A stretch of DNA of 64,000 nt from assembly GCF_000400995.2 (NCBI RefSeq), contig NZ_DF238937.1, positions 38,779 through 102,778 on the forward strand. Direction: 5' to 3'. A program made the position numbers and the translations under genes. This document shows positions 13,856 to 22,269 of the stretch, piece by piece. Each line of letters begins with the position of its first letter. The stretch's first letter is position 1. The notes below the pieces were generated by a model, which made no database searches, was not told the DNA's origin, and was given only the letters and a program-made list of their open reading frames with translations. This stretch comes from Acidovorax sp. MR-S7. Lineage in GTDB: Bacteria; Pseudomonadota; Gammaproteobacteria; Burkholderiales; Burkholderiaceae_C.

Positions 13856-15687
13856 TCCTGCTGCTGGCCTGCCTGGCCCCGCGCGCGCAAGCGGACACGC
13901 CAACGGCCTGGCTGGGCACGGTGGAGGCCGCGCCCTCGGGCTGGCTGGACGAGCGGCCGCCCGCATCCGGCTGGCAGCCCGTGCAGGTGCCCAGCGACTG
14001 GAGCGCGCACTGGCCCGGCCACAACGGCGTGGTGTGGTACCGGCTGCGCTGGGACATCGCCGGCGCGCCGCAGACGCTGGGGCTGTACGTGCACTACGTC
14101 ATGTCGGCCGGCGTCATCTCGGTCAACGGGGTGGAGCTGGAGCGCGACGAAAGCCTGGTGGAACCGCTCTCGCGCACCTGGAACCGGCCGCGCTTCCTGC
14201 TGCTGCCCGCGCCGCTACTGCACACCGGCCGCAACGAGCTGCTGATCCGCGTCAGCGGCTACGCCGCCTACCAGCCCGCGCTGGGACCGGTGGAGATCGG
14301 CGAACCCGGGCCGCTGCGCGCCGCCCAGCGTGCGAGCCAGCTGGCACGGGAGGACATGAACTGGCTGCACCTGGGCATCGGCGCCACGCTGGGCTGCTTC
14401 TTCCTCGCGCTGTGGCTGATGCGCCGGCAAGAGTCCGCCTATGGCTGGTATGCCGCGCGGCAGGCCGCGTGGGTGGGCTTCACGGTGAACTTCGTCAACA
14501 CCAGCACCTGGCCCTTCCCGCACACCGATGCCTACGCCGCCGCCACCACGGCGGCCTACGTGCTCTACCACGGTTGCGGCGCCATGTTCGTGCTGCGCTT
14601 CATGGGCCGGCGCTGGCCGCGCCGCGAGGCCGTGCTGTGGCTGCTGCTCTCCGGCGCCTGCGCGGCGGTGCTGCTCGCACCCCATGAGTACATGAAGGCC
14701 GTGCGCCACACGCTCGCCTGGGCATCGTCGGCGCTGGTCGTCGCCACGGCGGTCGTGTTCCTGTTCCTGGCCTGGCGCGGCAGCCTGGCGCAGCGCCTGC
14801 TGTCGGCCGCCATGGCCGCCAATGCGCTGGCGACGGTGCATGACCTGCTGGTGTTCTCGGACCTCATCGACAGCAACTTCTACCTCGCGTCCTATACCGC
14901 CTGGCCCACCACCATCGGCATGGCGCTCACGCTGGCCTGGACGTTCGTCGCCAACACCCGGCGCATCGAGCGCTTCAACGACGAGATGCACCACAGCGTC
15001 GCCGCTGCCCGCGCCGAGCTGAAGGCCTCGCTTGCCCGCCAGCACGCGCTGGAACTGCTGCACGCGCGGCTGGGTGAGCGTGTCAACCTCGCGCACGACC
15101 TGCACGACGGCCTGGGCGGCATGCTGATCGGCAACATCAACACCCTCGAACGCACCCGCGCCCCGCTGCCGCCGCAGCAGGTGCTGGACATGCTGCGCAC
15201 CATGCGCGACGACCTGCGGCTCATCATCGACACCGCTTCGGCGCAGCACCACGGCGAGCTGTCGCTGGCCGACCTGCTCGCGCCGCTGCGCTACCGCATG
15301 AGCCAGTTGTTCGAGTTGCACGGCATCGAGGCGCACTGGCGGGTTTCCGGCCTGGACGAGGTGCAGCTGGACGCAACCCAGAGCCTGGACGTGCTGCGTG
15401 TTCTGCAGGAGGCGCTGACCAACGTTTTCAAGCACAGCCGCGCCACGCGCGTGGATGTGGCCCTGGTCCGCGAAGAGGGCGGGCACCTGCGGCTGGAAGT
15501 CCACGACAACGGCGTGGGCCTGGAGTCCAGCGCAGCGGGCGCGCCGCCTCCGCCCGGCGGCACCGGCCTGCGCAGCATGCAGGTCCGCGCCCAGCGCCTG
15601 GGCGCACGGCTGGCCGTGGATTCGCGGGGCAGCTCGACCACGGTGGCGCTGCACATGCCCTTGCGGGGGTTGCGTGGCACTTCATAA
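13735..15687 (+). CDS. Membrane sensor histidine kinase (HisKA_3/HATPase_c)
   Basis: Up to 650 residues. An N-terminal hydrophobic segment (WLAALILLLACLAPRAQA, residues about 36-53) is followed by a periplasmic jelly-roll-like domain of about 160 residues (WYRLRWDI, GVISVNGVEL). Seven or so membrane helices follow, as in 7TMR-DISM-type sensors. The HisKA_3 dimerisation helix has DLHDGLGGML (phospho-His near 457), and the ATPase domain has LQEALTNVFKHSRAT (N box) and HDNGVGL (G1 box). No in-frame ATG, GTG or TTG exists after the response-regulator stop, so the start must lie inside the regulator gene (ATG 13735 or 13753) or be non-canonical. The signal it senses is unknown; the kinase reads out through the upstream LuxR regulator. 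Confidence 0.87.
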   Translation: MPEPFPMDHRFAHPAHLRQAGRQLAHAGGAPRARAWLAALILLLACLAPRAQADTPTAWLGTVEAAPSGWLDERPPASGWQPVQVPSDWSAHWPGHNGVVWYRLRWDIAGAPQTLGLYVHYVMSAGVISVNGVELERDESLVEPLSRTWNRPRFLLLPAPLLHTGRNELLIRVSGYAAYQPALGPVEIGEPGPLRAAQRASQLAREDMNWLHLGIGATLGCFFLALWLMRRQESAYGWYAARQAAWVGFTVNFVNTSTWPFPHTDAYAAATTAAYVLYHGCGAMFVLRFMGRRWPRREAVLWLLLSGACAAVLLAPHEYMKAVRHTLAWASSALVVATAVVFLFLAWRGSLAQRLLSAAMAANALATVHDLLVFSDLIDSNFYLASYTAWPTTIGMALTLAWTFVANTRRIERFNDEMHHSVAAARAELKASLARQHALELLHARLGERVNLAHDLHDGLGGMLIGNINTLERTRAPLPPQQVLDMLRTMRDDLRLIIDTASAQHHGELSLADLLAPLRYRMSQLFELHGIEAHWRVSGLDEVQLDATQSLDVLRVLQEALTNVFKHSRATRVDVALVREEGGHLRLEVHDNGVGLESSAAGAPPPPGGTGLRSMQVRAQRLGARLAVDSRGSSTTVALHMPLRGLRGTS

Positions 15688-15689
15688 TT

Positions 15690-15741
15690 GATAGCTGCTT
15701 GCGCTTGCTGGGACGGCGCTGGAGGCCGATTTGGCTTGAAA
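15690..15741 (+). repeat. Intergenic repeat copy (forward)
   Basis: GATAGCTGCTTGCGCTTGCT, spacer, GGCGCTGGAGGCCGATTTGG, then CTTGAAA. This is one of the best full-length copies and includes the TTGGCTTGAAA tail. It starts just after the histidine-kinase stop and lies 68 nt before the lipoprotein gene. Its TTG is followed in frame by a stop, so it does not serve as a start here. Confidence 0.8.
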
Positions 15742-15809
15742 CCAGAGAATGCGTCCGCATCGGTGGGAAAATCCAGGGTTTTTCCTAACCTTTCGAGAAC
15801 CGCATCGCC

Positions 15810-16613
15810 ATGAAGAAGATCGCCGCCGTTGCCCTGCTGTCCCTGGGCGCCCTGCTGGCTGCCTGCTCCAAGCAGGAGAGCGCCCCCGCCGCCGCCGAGC
15901 CCGCACCCGCACCGGTCGCGGCTGTGACCAAGATCGTGGTCGGCCTGGACGACAACTTCCCGCCCATGGGCTTCCGCGACGAGAAGAACGAGCTGGTGGG
16001 CTTCGACATCGACATGGCCAAGGAAGCCGCCAAGCGCCTGGGCCTGGAGGTCGAATTCAAGCCCATCGACTGGAGCGCCAAGGAAGCCGAGCTGTCGGGC
16101 AAGCGCGTGGACGCGCTGTGGAACGGCCTGACCATCACCGAGGAGCGCAAGCAGAACATCGCCTTCACCGCGCCCTACATGGAGAACCACCAGATCATCG
16201 TGGTGCCCGCCAATTCCCCGATCAAGACCAAGGCCGACCTGGCCGGCAAGGTCGTCGGCGCGCAGGAAGGCTCCAGCGCCGTGGACGCGATCAAGAAGGA
16301 AGAAGCCGTCTTCAAGTCGTTCAAGGAACTCAAGACCTTCGGCGACAACGTGACCGCGCTGATGGACTTGACCACCGGCCGCCTGGAGGCCGTGGTGGTC
16401 GACGAGGTGGTGGGCCGCTACTACGTGGCCAAGAAGCCTGGAGACTATGCCGTGCTCGATGACAACTTCGGCACCGAGGAATACGGCGTGGGCCTGCGCA
16501 AGGACGACACCGATCTGCACGGCAAGATCGACAAGGCGCTGGCCGACATGAAGCAGGATGGCGCTGCCGCCAAGATCGCCGAGCAGTGGTTCGGCAAGAA
16601 CATCATCAAATAA
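15810..16613 (+). CDS. Polar amino-acid ABC transporter, substrate-binding lipoprotein
   Basis: A 267-residue binding protein of the SBP_bac_3 family. The lipoprotein signal MKKIAAVALLSLGALLAAC has lipobox LAAC (Cys19), so the mature protein is membrane-anchored rather than free. A low-complexity Ala/Pro linker follows, then TKIVVGLDDNFPPMGFRDE and ELVGFDIDMAKEAAKRLG, typical of glutamine, cystine or arginine receptors. It heads a gene set with a permease (16795) and ATPase (17441), together a complete importer. The 181-nt gap before the permease holds a structured repeat. The amino acid transported cannot be assigned. Confidence 0.9.
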   Translation: MKKIAAVALLSLGALLAACSKQESAPAAAEPAPAPVAAVTKIVVGLDDNFPPMGFRDEKNELVGFDIDMAKEAAKRLGLEVEFKPIDWSAKEAELSGKRVDALWNGLTITEERKQNIAFTAPYMENHQIIVVPANSPIKTKADLAGKVVGAQEGSSAVDAIKKEEAVFKSFKELKTFGDNVTALMDLTTGRLEAVVVDEVVGRYYVAKKPGDYAVLDDNFGTEEYGVGLRKDDTDLHGKIDKALADMKQDGAAAKIAEQWFGKNIIK

Positions 16614-16640
16614 ATAGCGCACAACCCCCTGTGTCGCTTC

Positions 16641-16725
16641 GCTCCTTCCCCCTTCTCTCGAATTGCTGCGCAATTCGGGAAGGGGGACGCCGCCAGCGCG
16701 GCGGGGCGGCCCTTGCGCGGCGTCC
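16641..16725. repeat. Second type of intergenic palindromic repeat: two tandem hairpins
   Basis: TCCCCCTT (16647-16654) pairs with AAGGGGGA (16680-16687), and inside it GAATTGC (16660-16666) pairs with GCAATTC (16670-16676). A second stem-loop follows, with GACGCCGC from 16686 pairing with a downstream GCGGCGTC. The region lies between the binding-protein and permease genes. I recall similar strings in Comamonadaceae intergenic regions. It could limit read-through or stabilise the upstream mRNA so that more binding protein is made. Confidence 0.6.
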
Positions 16726-16794
16726 GCTGGCCTGGGGCGCGCCAGTGGCAACGGCCGTGAGCCGTGCCAAACACTGAATGGTCGCAGCCACACG

Positions 16795-17448
16795 ATGGAC
16801 TACGTACTCTCCCTCCTGGGGCCGCTGGCGCAGGGCGCCACGGTCACGCTGAAGCTGTTCTTCATCACGCTGTTGCTGGCCGTGCCCCTGGGCCTTGTGC
16901 TGGCGCTGGCGCGGCTGTCGCGCTGGCGGCCGCTGTCGGTGGCGGTGAACGGCTACATCTGGCTCATGCGCGGCACGCCGCTCATGCTGCAGATGCTGTT
17001 CATCTACTTCGCGCTGCCCTTCGTGCCCGTGGTGGGCGTGCGCCTGCCGGACTTTCCGGCGGCGGTGGCGGCGTTCGCGCTGAACTACGCGGCCTACTTC
17101 GCCGAGATCTTCCGCGCGGGCATCCAGTCCGTCGATCGCGGCCAGTACGAGGCCGCCAAGGTGCTGGGCATGAGCTACGGCCAGACCATGCGCCGCATCG
17201 TGCTGCCGCAGATGGTGCGAAGCATCCTGCCGCCGATGAGCAACGAGACGATCACGCTGGTCAAGGACACGTCGCTGATCTACGTGCTGGCGCTCAACGA
17301 CCTGCTGCGCGCCGCACGCGGCATCGTGCAGCGCGACTTCACCACCACGCCCTTCATCGTGGCCGCGGCCTTCTATCTGCTGATGACGCTGCTGCTCACC
17401 TGGGGCTTCCAGCGGCTGGAGAAACGCTATGCCAAATACGATGAGTGA
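16795..17448 (+). CDS. Polar amino-acid ABC transporter permease (HisM/GlnP type)
   Basis: A 217-residue inner-membrane permease that carries the whole His/Glu/Gln-type permease domain. Hydrophobic helices begin at LKLFFITLLLAVPLGLVLAL. The cytoplasmic coupling loop EAAKVLGMSYGQTMRRIVLP is the conserved EAA motif that contacts the ATPase. ATG 16795 (MDYVLSLLGPLAQGA) is favoured, because the upstream in-frame extension runs through the repeat region. Only one permease gene is present, so it probably homodimerises. Its end overlaps the ATPase gene start. Confidence 0.9.
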   Translation: MDYVLSLLGPLAQGATVTLKLFFITLLLAVPLGLVLALARLSRWRPLSVAVNGYIWLMRGTPLMLQMLFIYFALPFVPVVGVRLPDFPAAVAAFALNYAAYFAEIFRAGIQSVDRGQYEAAKVLGMSYGQTMRRIVLPQMVRSILPPMSNETITLVKDTSLIYVLALNDLLRAARGIVQRDFTTTPFIVAAAFYLLMTLLLTWGFQRLEKRYAKYDE

Positions 17449-18208
17449 GGCGCCCATGATCGACGCGCGCGACGTGCGCAAGCGCTTCGGCCACAACGAA
17501 GTGCTGCGCGGCGTGTCGCTGCGGGTAGCGAGGGGCGAGGTCGTGGCGGTCATCGGCCCCTCGGGCTCGGGCAAGAGCACCTTCCTGCGCTGCCTGAACC
17601 ACCTGGAGACCATCGACAGCGGCCACGTCGCCATCGAGGGCCAGACGCTCGCCACCACCGACGCGCAGGGCCGCTGCGCCTACGTGCCAGATGCCGAGCT
17701 GCGCCGCATCTGCGCCAAGACCGGCATGGTGTTCCAGCACTTCAACCTGTTCCCGCACCTCACGGTGCTGCAGAACCTCATCGAGGCGCCGATGGTGGTG
17801 CAAGGCGTGCCGCGCGCCGAGGCCGTCGCCCGCGCGGAAACGCTGCTGGACAAGGTGGGCCTGGCCGCCAAACGCAACAACTACCCCTCGCGCCTCTCGG
17901 GCGGGCAGAAGCAGCGCGTGGCCATCGCGCGGGCGCTGTGCATGCAGCCCGACATCATGCTGTTCGACGAGCCCACCTCCGCGCTCGACCCCGAGCTGAC
18001 CGGCGAGGTGCTGCGTACCATGCGCGAGCTGGCCGAGGAGCGCATGACCATGCTGGTCGTCACGCACGAGATGGGCTTCGCGCGCGAAGTGGCGCACACC
18101 GTGGCCTTCATGGACCAGGGCGAGCTGATCGCGGCGCGGCCCGCGCGCGAGTTCTTCGCCGATCCAGGGCACGAGCGCGCGCGGGCGTTCCTCGAACACA
18201 TGCTCTGA
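17441..18208 (+). CDS. Polar amino-acid ABC transporter ATP-binding protein
   Basis: A 255-residue ATPase of the GlnQ/HisP class. Walker A GPSGSGKST is at residues 39-47; the Q loop is in GMVFQHFNLFPHLTVLQN, the signature LSGGQKQR is near 150, and Walker B IMLFDEPTSALD is near 170. The switch histidine is in VVTHEMGFAREV. ATG 17441 overlaps the permease stop by 8 nt; an alternative ATG at 17429 would add four residues. It completes the importer with the genes at 15810 and 16795. The substrate is not determined. Confidence 0.92.
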   Translation: MSEAPMIDARDVRKRFGHNEVLRGVSLRVARGEVVAVIGPSGSGKSTFLRCLNHLETIDSGHVAIEGQTLATTDAQGRCAYVPDAELRRICAKTGMVFQHFNLFPHLTVLQNLIEAPMVVQGVPRAEAVARAETLLDKVGLAAKRNNYPSRLSGGQKQRVAIARALCMQPDIMLFDEPTSALDPELTGEVLRTMRELAEERMTMLVVTHEMGFAREVAHTVAFMDQGELIAARPAREFFADPGHERARAFLEHML

Positions 18209-18215
18209 CGCGACA

Positions 18216-19547
18216 ATGGCGCATTCCTCACCGCCTGCGCCCATGACCCTCGCACCGCTCCCCACGCAGCACGCCCAGCGCGTGCTGCTGCACAACGAAG
18301 TCCATGCCCGCCCGCCCGAGGCGCTGGCCGCGCCGCTGGCGATCACGCACATCGTGATGCTGGCCGACGCGGCCGGGCGCGATGCCAGCCGCGCCCACCT
18401 GGCCACGCTGCTGCGCAACCACCACCTGGCCCCGCCCGATGCGCACACCACGCACCTGCGCGTGGACCTGGGGGCGTTCCGCATCCGCTGGGAGCTGCAC
18501 ACCGAATTCGTCTCCTGGACCTTCATGGCCGTGCCGGCCGGCGCCGCCGTGCCCGAGAACGGGCGGGCGCCCGCGGCCGCGCTGGAGTCCGTGCCGCGCG
18601 ACTGGCTGGCGGGGCTGCCGGGCGAGTGCCTGTGCGCGCTGCACCTGTGGGTGGCCGCCGCGCGGGAGGTGGATACGGGGCCCGCGTTGCGGGGCTGGCT
18701 GCGCGAGGAATCGCTCGTCGCCTGCGCCGTCGCGGGCGGGCAGGGCGAGGTGTACACCGACTTCGCCATCCACGCCGACGGCTTCTCGCGCATGCTGCTG
18801 GTGGCCGGATCGCTCTCGCCCCAGCGCCTGGGGCGGCTGGTGCAGCAGCTGCTTGAGATCGAGACCTACCGCATGGCGGCGCTGCTGGGCCTGCCCGCCG
18901 CGCGCGATGCCGGCGCGGCCCTCGCCAGCGCCGAGCGCGAGCTGGCGGAGCTGGCCGAGGCCATCCGCAGCTCCCGCCGCGACGCGGAGCCCGCGCTGCT
19001 CGACCGCCTCACGCGGCTGGCGGGGCAGGTGGAGGGGCAGTACGCGGCCACGCACTCGCGCTTCTCGGCCAGCAGCGCGTATTTCGAGCTGGTGGACCGG
19101 CGCATCCAGGACATCGGCGAATCGCGGCTCGCGGGCCTGCAGACCATCGGAGAATTCATGGAGCGGCGCCTGAGCCCCGCGCGCAGCACCTGCGCCTGGG
19201 CCGCGCGGCGGCAGAACGCGCTCTCCGAGCGCGTTTCTCGCATGAGCAACCTGCTGCGCACGCGCGTGGAGATCGAGCAGCAGCAGAACAACCAGGCCCT
19301 GCTGGCCGCGATGAACCGGCGCGGCGACCTGCAGCTCAAGCTGCAGTCCACGGTGGAGGGGCTTTCGGTGGCGGCCATCACCTATTACATCGTCGGCCTG
19401 GTGAGCTACCTGGCCAAGGGGGCGCAGAAGCTGGGCTGGCCCTTCTCGCCCGAGAGCACGGCGGCGGTGGCCATCCCGCTGGTGGCCGGGGGCGTGTGGT
19501 GGTCGCTGCGGCGGCTGCACCACCGCATGTTCGGCGAGGCGCACTGA
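18216..19547 (+). CDS. DUF3422 family membrane-anchored protein
   Basis: A 443-residue protein of a conserved proteobacterial family of unknown function. The N-terminal block HNEVHARPPEAL is the family hallmark. The middle is helical with an RLTRLAGQVEGQYAATHSRF segment. The C terminus has two membrane helices (about residues 385-435: SVAAITYYIVGLVSYL and AAVAIPLVAGGVWW), giving a large soluble domain tethered by a hairpin. It starts 7 nt after the amino-acid ABC ATPase gene, so it may share that transcript. ATG 18243 is an alternative start. No enzymatic motif is visible, and a link to amino-acid uptake is only positional. Confidence 0.8.
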   Translation: MAHSSPPAPMTLAPLPTQHAQRVLLHNEVHARPPEALAAPLAITHIVMLADAAGRDASRAHLATLLRNHHLAPPDAHTTHLRVDLGAFRIRWELHTEFVSWTFMAVPAGAAVPENGRAPAAALESVPRDWLAGLPGECLCALHLWVAAAREVDTGPALRGWLREESLVACAVAGGQGEVYTDFAIHADGFSRMLLVAGSLSPQRLGRLVQQLLEIETYRMAALLGLPAARDAGAALASAERELAELAEAIRSSRRDAEPALLDRLTRLAGQVEGQYAATHSRFSASSAYFELVDRRIQDIGESRLAGLQTIGEFMERRLSPARSTCAWAARRQNALSERVSRMSNLLRTRVEIEQQQNNQALLAAMNRRGDLQLKLQSTVEGLSVAAITYYIVGLVSYLAKGAQKLGWPFSPESTAAVAIPLVAGGVWWSLRRLHHRMFGEAH

Positions 19548-19556
19548 TAAAAAAGT

Positions 19557-19641
19557 GAGCTGGTTGCGCTTGTCTGCTCTGGATTTTCATGTGAAAACAT
19601 ACGGAAACCCTTGTAGGACAAGCGCAACCAGCTCCTTTTTT
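19557..19641. terminator. Long-arm repeat copy with perfect 18-bp arms; bidirectional terminator
   Basis: GAGCTGGTTGCGCTTGTC (19557-19574) and GACAAGCGCAACCAGCTC (19617-19634) are exact inverted repeats, flanked by A runs on the left and T runs on the right. It lies between convergent stops (19547 and 19648). The arms match the element at 162-237. The A and T tracts on both sides suit termination in either direction. Confidence 0.85.
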
Positions 19642-19647
19642 TGAAAA

Positions 19648-20607
19648 TCAGCCCGTTGTGACCGTCACGGGCGGCAGCTCCGACGGGTCGCGTACCTCGG
19701 CCAGCGTGTCGCCGCTGCGCAGCGGTTCGGCCGGGCGCGCCAGCAGTGCGCGCACGAAGTTGGGCTGGGCCAGCAGCGCGTGGTGCACCGCGCCGTTGTA
19801 GAGCTGCAGGTCGCCGATGTCGCGCACGGCCAGGCGCGCGTCCACCTCGGCGGCGGTGAGCCGGGCCGGGTCGGTGCTGTCCGACGCCATGGCCATGCAC
19901 CACAGCGTGCCGTACAGGGGCACGTACTGCAGGTAGGGCCGGAACACCGGGAACACCGCGCGCACCGAGGCGGCGATGCGCGTCAGCGTCTCGTGCAGGT
20001 GGATGGGCGAGCCCAGGTGCAGCGACAGCACGCCGCCGGGGTTCAGCGCGCGGCGGCAGGCGGCATAGAACTCCACCGTGTACAGCTCTACGGCGGGGCC
20101 GAAGGGGTCGGTCAGGTCCAGCACGATCTGGTCGAAGCGCTCGCGGCCTTCCGCCAGCAGCGCGCGCGCGTCGCCCAGGCGCACCTGCAGGCGCGCGTCG
20201 TCGAACGCGCCGCGGTGGATGGCGCCCAGCCACTCGCGGGCCATGGCGATCACCTCGCCGTCCAGCTCGGCCAGCACCACCTGCTCGATGCCGGGCAGCT
20301 TGAGCAGCTCCTCGGCCGCGCCGCCGTCGCCGCCGCCCACCACCAGCGCGCGGCGCACGCCGGCATGGGCGATGGCGGGCAGGTGCACCATGGGCTCGTG
20401 GTAGAAGAACTCGTCACGCTCGCTGGTCATGAAGCAGCCGTCGATGCGCATCACGCGCCCGAACTGCGGGTTCTCGAAAACCTCGATGTGCTGCCACGGC
20501 GACTGGCGCTGCGCCAGGGTGCGCTGGTCGCTCAGGTAGAAGCCGAAGTCGGCATTCAGGCGCTCGGCCACGAAGCGCGTGGCCTGCGCGGTGCGCGCGC
20601 CGGCCAT
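19648..20607 (-). CDS. speE: Spermidine synthase (polyamine aminopropyltransferase)
   Basis: A 319-residue enzyme that transfers the aminopropyl group of decarboxylated S-adenosylmethionine to putrescine. The family motif SDQRTLAQRQSPWQHIEVFE, then GRVMRIDGCFMTSERDEFFY, precedes the nucleotide-binding ALVVGGGDGGAAEELLK (residues about 88-104). DLTDPFGPAVELY carries the catalytic aspartate region. ATG 20607 shares its A with the speD stop codon (TGATG), so translation is coupled to SpeD, which makes its co-substrate. The 540-codon open frame upstream of this start is a shadow. A repeat-type bidirectional terminator follows. Confidence 0.93.
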   Translation of the reverse strand: MAGARTAQATRFVAERLNADFGFYLSDQRTLAQRQSPWQHIEVFENPQFGRVMRIDGCFMTSERDEFFYHEPMVHLPAIAHAGVRRALVVGGGDGGAAEELLKLPGIEQVVLAELDGEVIAMAREWLGAIHRGAFDDARLQVRLGDARALLAEGRERFDQIVLDLTDPFGPAVELYTVEFYAACRRALNPGGVLSLHLGSPIHLHETLTRIAASVRAVFPVFRPYLQYVPLYGTLWCMAMASDSTDPARLTAAEVDARLAVRDIGDLQLYNGAVHHALLAQPNFVRALLARPAEPLRSGDTLAEVRDPSELPPVTVTTG

Positions 20608-21017
20608 CACGCGCGCTCGACGCGGTGCAGGTGCGGATCGTTCGGGTTGAATGCGGCCTGCAGGTCGCCGAACAGCTGCTGCGCCTTGGGCCGGTTGTCG
20701 GTGGTGTAGTTGCACACGTACACGTCCAGCGTCACATAGCCCGACTCGGGCCAGGTGTGGATGGACAGGTGCGATTCGGCCAGCACCACCACGCCGGTGA
20801 CGCCGCCGCCCTCGCCGAAGCTGTGGAACAGCGAGCCCACGGTGGTCAGCCCGGCCGCGGCCACGCGCTCCTTGCAGAAGGCTTCCAGGTACGCGGCATC
20901 CAGCATCAGGCGGCTGTCGCACAGACAGCCATACAGGTCGCCAATCAGGTGCAGACCGGTGGCCTGGCGCTGGACGGACGGGGCGGCGATGGGGACGACG
21001 GACTGGAATTTCTTCAT
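20607..21017 (-). CDS. speD: S-adenosylmethionine decarboxylase proenzyme, prokaryotic class
   Basis: A 136-residue proenzyme that self-cleaves to make a pyruvoyl cofactor and decarboxylates SAM for spermidine synthesis. The cleavage/pyruvoyl site is Glu81-Ser82 in AESHLSIHTWPESGY, which matches the short bacterial class. TLDVYVCNY follows as usual. Start ATG 21017 (MKKFQSVVP) is chosen because the 80 residues of open frame above it are Arg/Pro/Cys-rich and unlike the family. It overlaps speE by one base. A perfect TATAAT lies about 245 nt upstream of the start, suggesting an unusually long untranslated leader. Confidence 0.92.
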   Translation of the reverse strand: MKKFQSVVPIAAPSVQRQATGLHLIGDLYGCLCDSRLMLDAAYLEAFCKERVAAAGLTTVGSLFHSFGEGGGVTGVVVLAESHLSIHTWPESGYVTLDVYVCNYTTDNRPKAQQLFGDLQAAFNPNDPHLHRVERA

Positions 21018-21389
21018 GGAGTTCAGGCCCTTTCTGCAGGCACGGGGGGTGGCACGGAAGATGGCGGGCCCGGCGCGGGGACAGGGAGTCCACGGCGGGC
21101 GCGCCCGGGGCGCTGCAGCGCAGGCACTGAACGGAAGGCAAGGGGGAATGCCGCTGGCAATTGCCGCGCCCTCGTTCCGCTGGACGCACCGGGCGCCCAT
21201 GCAACGCTGACAGCAATCCGCTCGGCAGGGCGAGCGTGACATTTCTCTCGAAGCTGTCAATTATAGCCAACAGTTATATACATCCGCATACACCCAGGTG
21301 ATCCCTGTCCAGCATTTCCAGAGGGTTTCCCCTATGATGTAACGTTTTTCCGCTGCCCCGTGGGGGCGCGGCCCTGCATTCTTCACTCC
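21018..21389. other. Divergent intergenic region: long speD leader (minus) and mlaF promoter region (plus)
   Basis: A 372-nt stretch without a supported gene. On the minus strand a perfect TATAAT (21265-21260) has no good -35 box and would leave a leader of about 235 nt before speD. On the plus strand TATGAT at 21333-21338 is a possible -10 for the mla operon. The speD leader is GC-rich with short open frames but none looks like a known leader peptide. Confidence 0.4.
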
Positions 21390-22211
21390 ATGCCCTCCAA
21401 CGCCCCATCGCCTTCCGAGGCTCTCGTGGAACTGCGCAACGTCACCTTCGGGTACGGCGAGCGCGTGATCCTGCGCGACCTGTCGCTGACGGTGCCGCGC
21501 GGCAAGGTCACGGCGCTGATGGGCGCGTCGGGCGGCGGCAAGACCACTGTGCTGCGCCTCATCGGCGGCCAGCAGCGTGCCCAGCAGGGCGAGGTGCTGG
21601 TGGCCGGCCAGGACGTGGGCCGCATGAGCGTGGAGCAGCTCTACGCCGCGCGCCGGCGCATGGGCATGCTGTTCCAGTTCGGCGCGCTGTTCACCGACAT
21701 GAGCGTGTTCGAGAACGTGGCCTTCCCGCTGCGTGAGCACACCGACCTGCCCGAGGCGCTGATCCGCGACATCGTGCTCATGAAGCTCCACGCCGTGGGC
21801 CTGCGCGGCGCGCGCGACCTGATGCCCAGCCAGATCTCCGGCGGCATGGCGCGGCGCGTGGCGCTGGCGCGGGCCATCGCGCTGGACCCCGACCTCATCA
21901 TGTACGACGAGCCCTTCGCGGGGCTGGACCCGATCTCGCTGGGCACGGCCGCGCAGCTCATCCGCCAGCTGGGCGACTCCATGGGCCTGACCACCATCGT
22001 CGTCTCGCACGACCTGGAGGAAACCTTCCGCCTGGCCGACCACGTCATCATTCTCGGCCCCGGCACGGTGGCCGCACAGGGCACGCCCGAGGAAGTGCGC
22101 GCCAGCACCGACCCGCTGGTGCACCAGTTCGTGCATGCGCTGCCCACGGGGCCGGTGCCTTTCCACTACCCCGGCCCTACGGTGCTGCAGGACTTCGGAG
22201 GCATGGCATGA
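21390..22211 (+). CDS. mlaF: Mla phospholipid transport system ATP-binding protein
   Basis: A 273-residue ATPase of the inner-membrane MlaFEDB complex, which moves phospholipids between the inner and outer membranes to keep the outer leaflet asymmetric. Walker A GASGGGKT is at residues 45-52. The Q-loop region MGMLFQFGALFTDMSVFENV is typical of MlaF. The signature is ISGGMARRVALARA, Walker B is LIMYDEPFAGLDP, and the switch histidine is in VVSHDLEE. ATG 21390 is chosen over 21360. The C-terminal extension VPFHYPGPTVLQDF, near the MlaB-contact end, is as in the family. First gene of an mlaFEDACB operon. Confidence 0.94.
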   Translation: MPSNAPSPSEALVELRNVTFGYGERVILRDLSLTVPRGKVTALMGASGGGKTTVLRLIGGQQRAQQGEVLVAGQDVGRMSVEQLYAARRRMGMLFQFGALFTDMSVFENVAFPLREHTDLPEALIRDIVLMKLHAVGLRGARDLMPSQISGGMARRVALARAIALDPDLIMYDEPFAGLDPISLGTAAQLIRQLGDSMGLTTIVVSHDLEETFRLADHVIILGPGTVAAQGTPEEVRASTDPLVHQFVHALPTGPVPFHYPGPTVLQDFGGMA

Positions 22212-22269
22212 GCCGCACGGCCGTTCCGAGGGCTCATGGCGCCGCAGTGCGCAGCACGGAGGTTTCCGA

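Noticed and set aside
11273..13966. Extension of the NHL/IPTL protein to an 897-residue product
   Set aside because: The extra N-terminal part is antisense to the response regulator and precedes a normal signal peptide with its own AGGAG site.
19648..21270. Fused 540-residue form of SpeE
   Set aside because: The upstream part is the wrong frame of speD; the true start overlaps the speD stop as TGATG.
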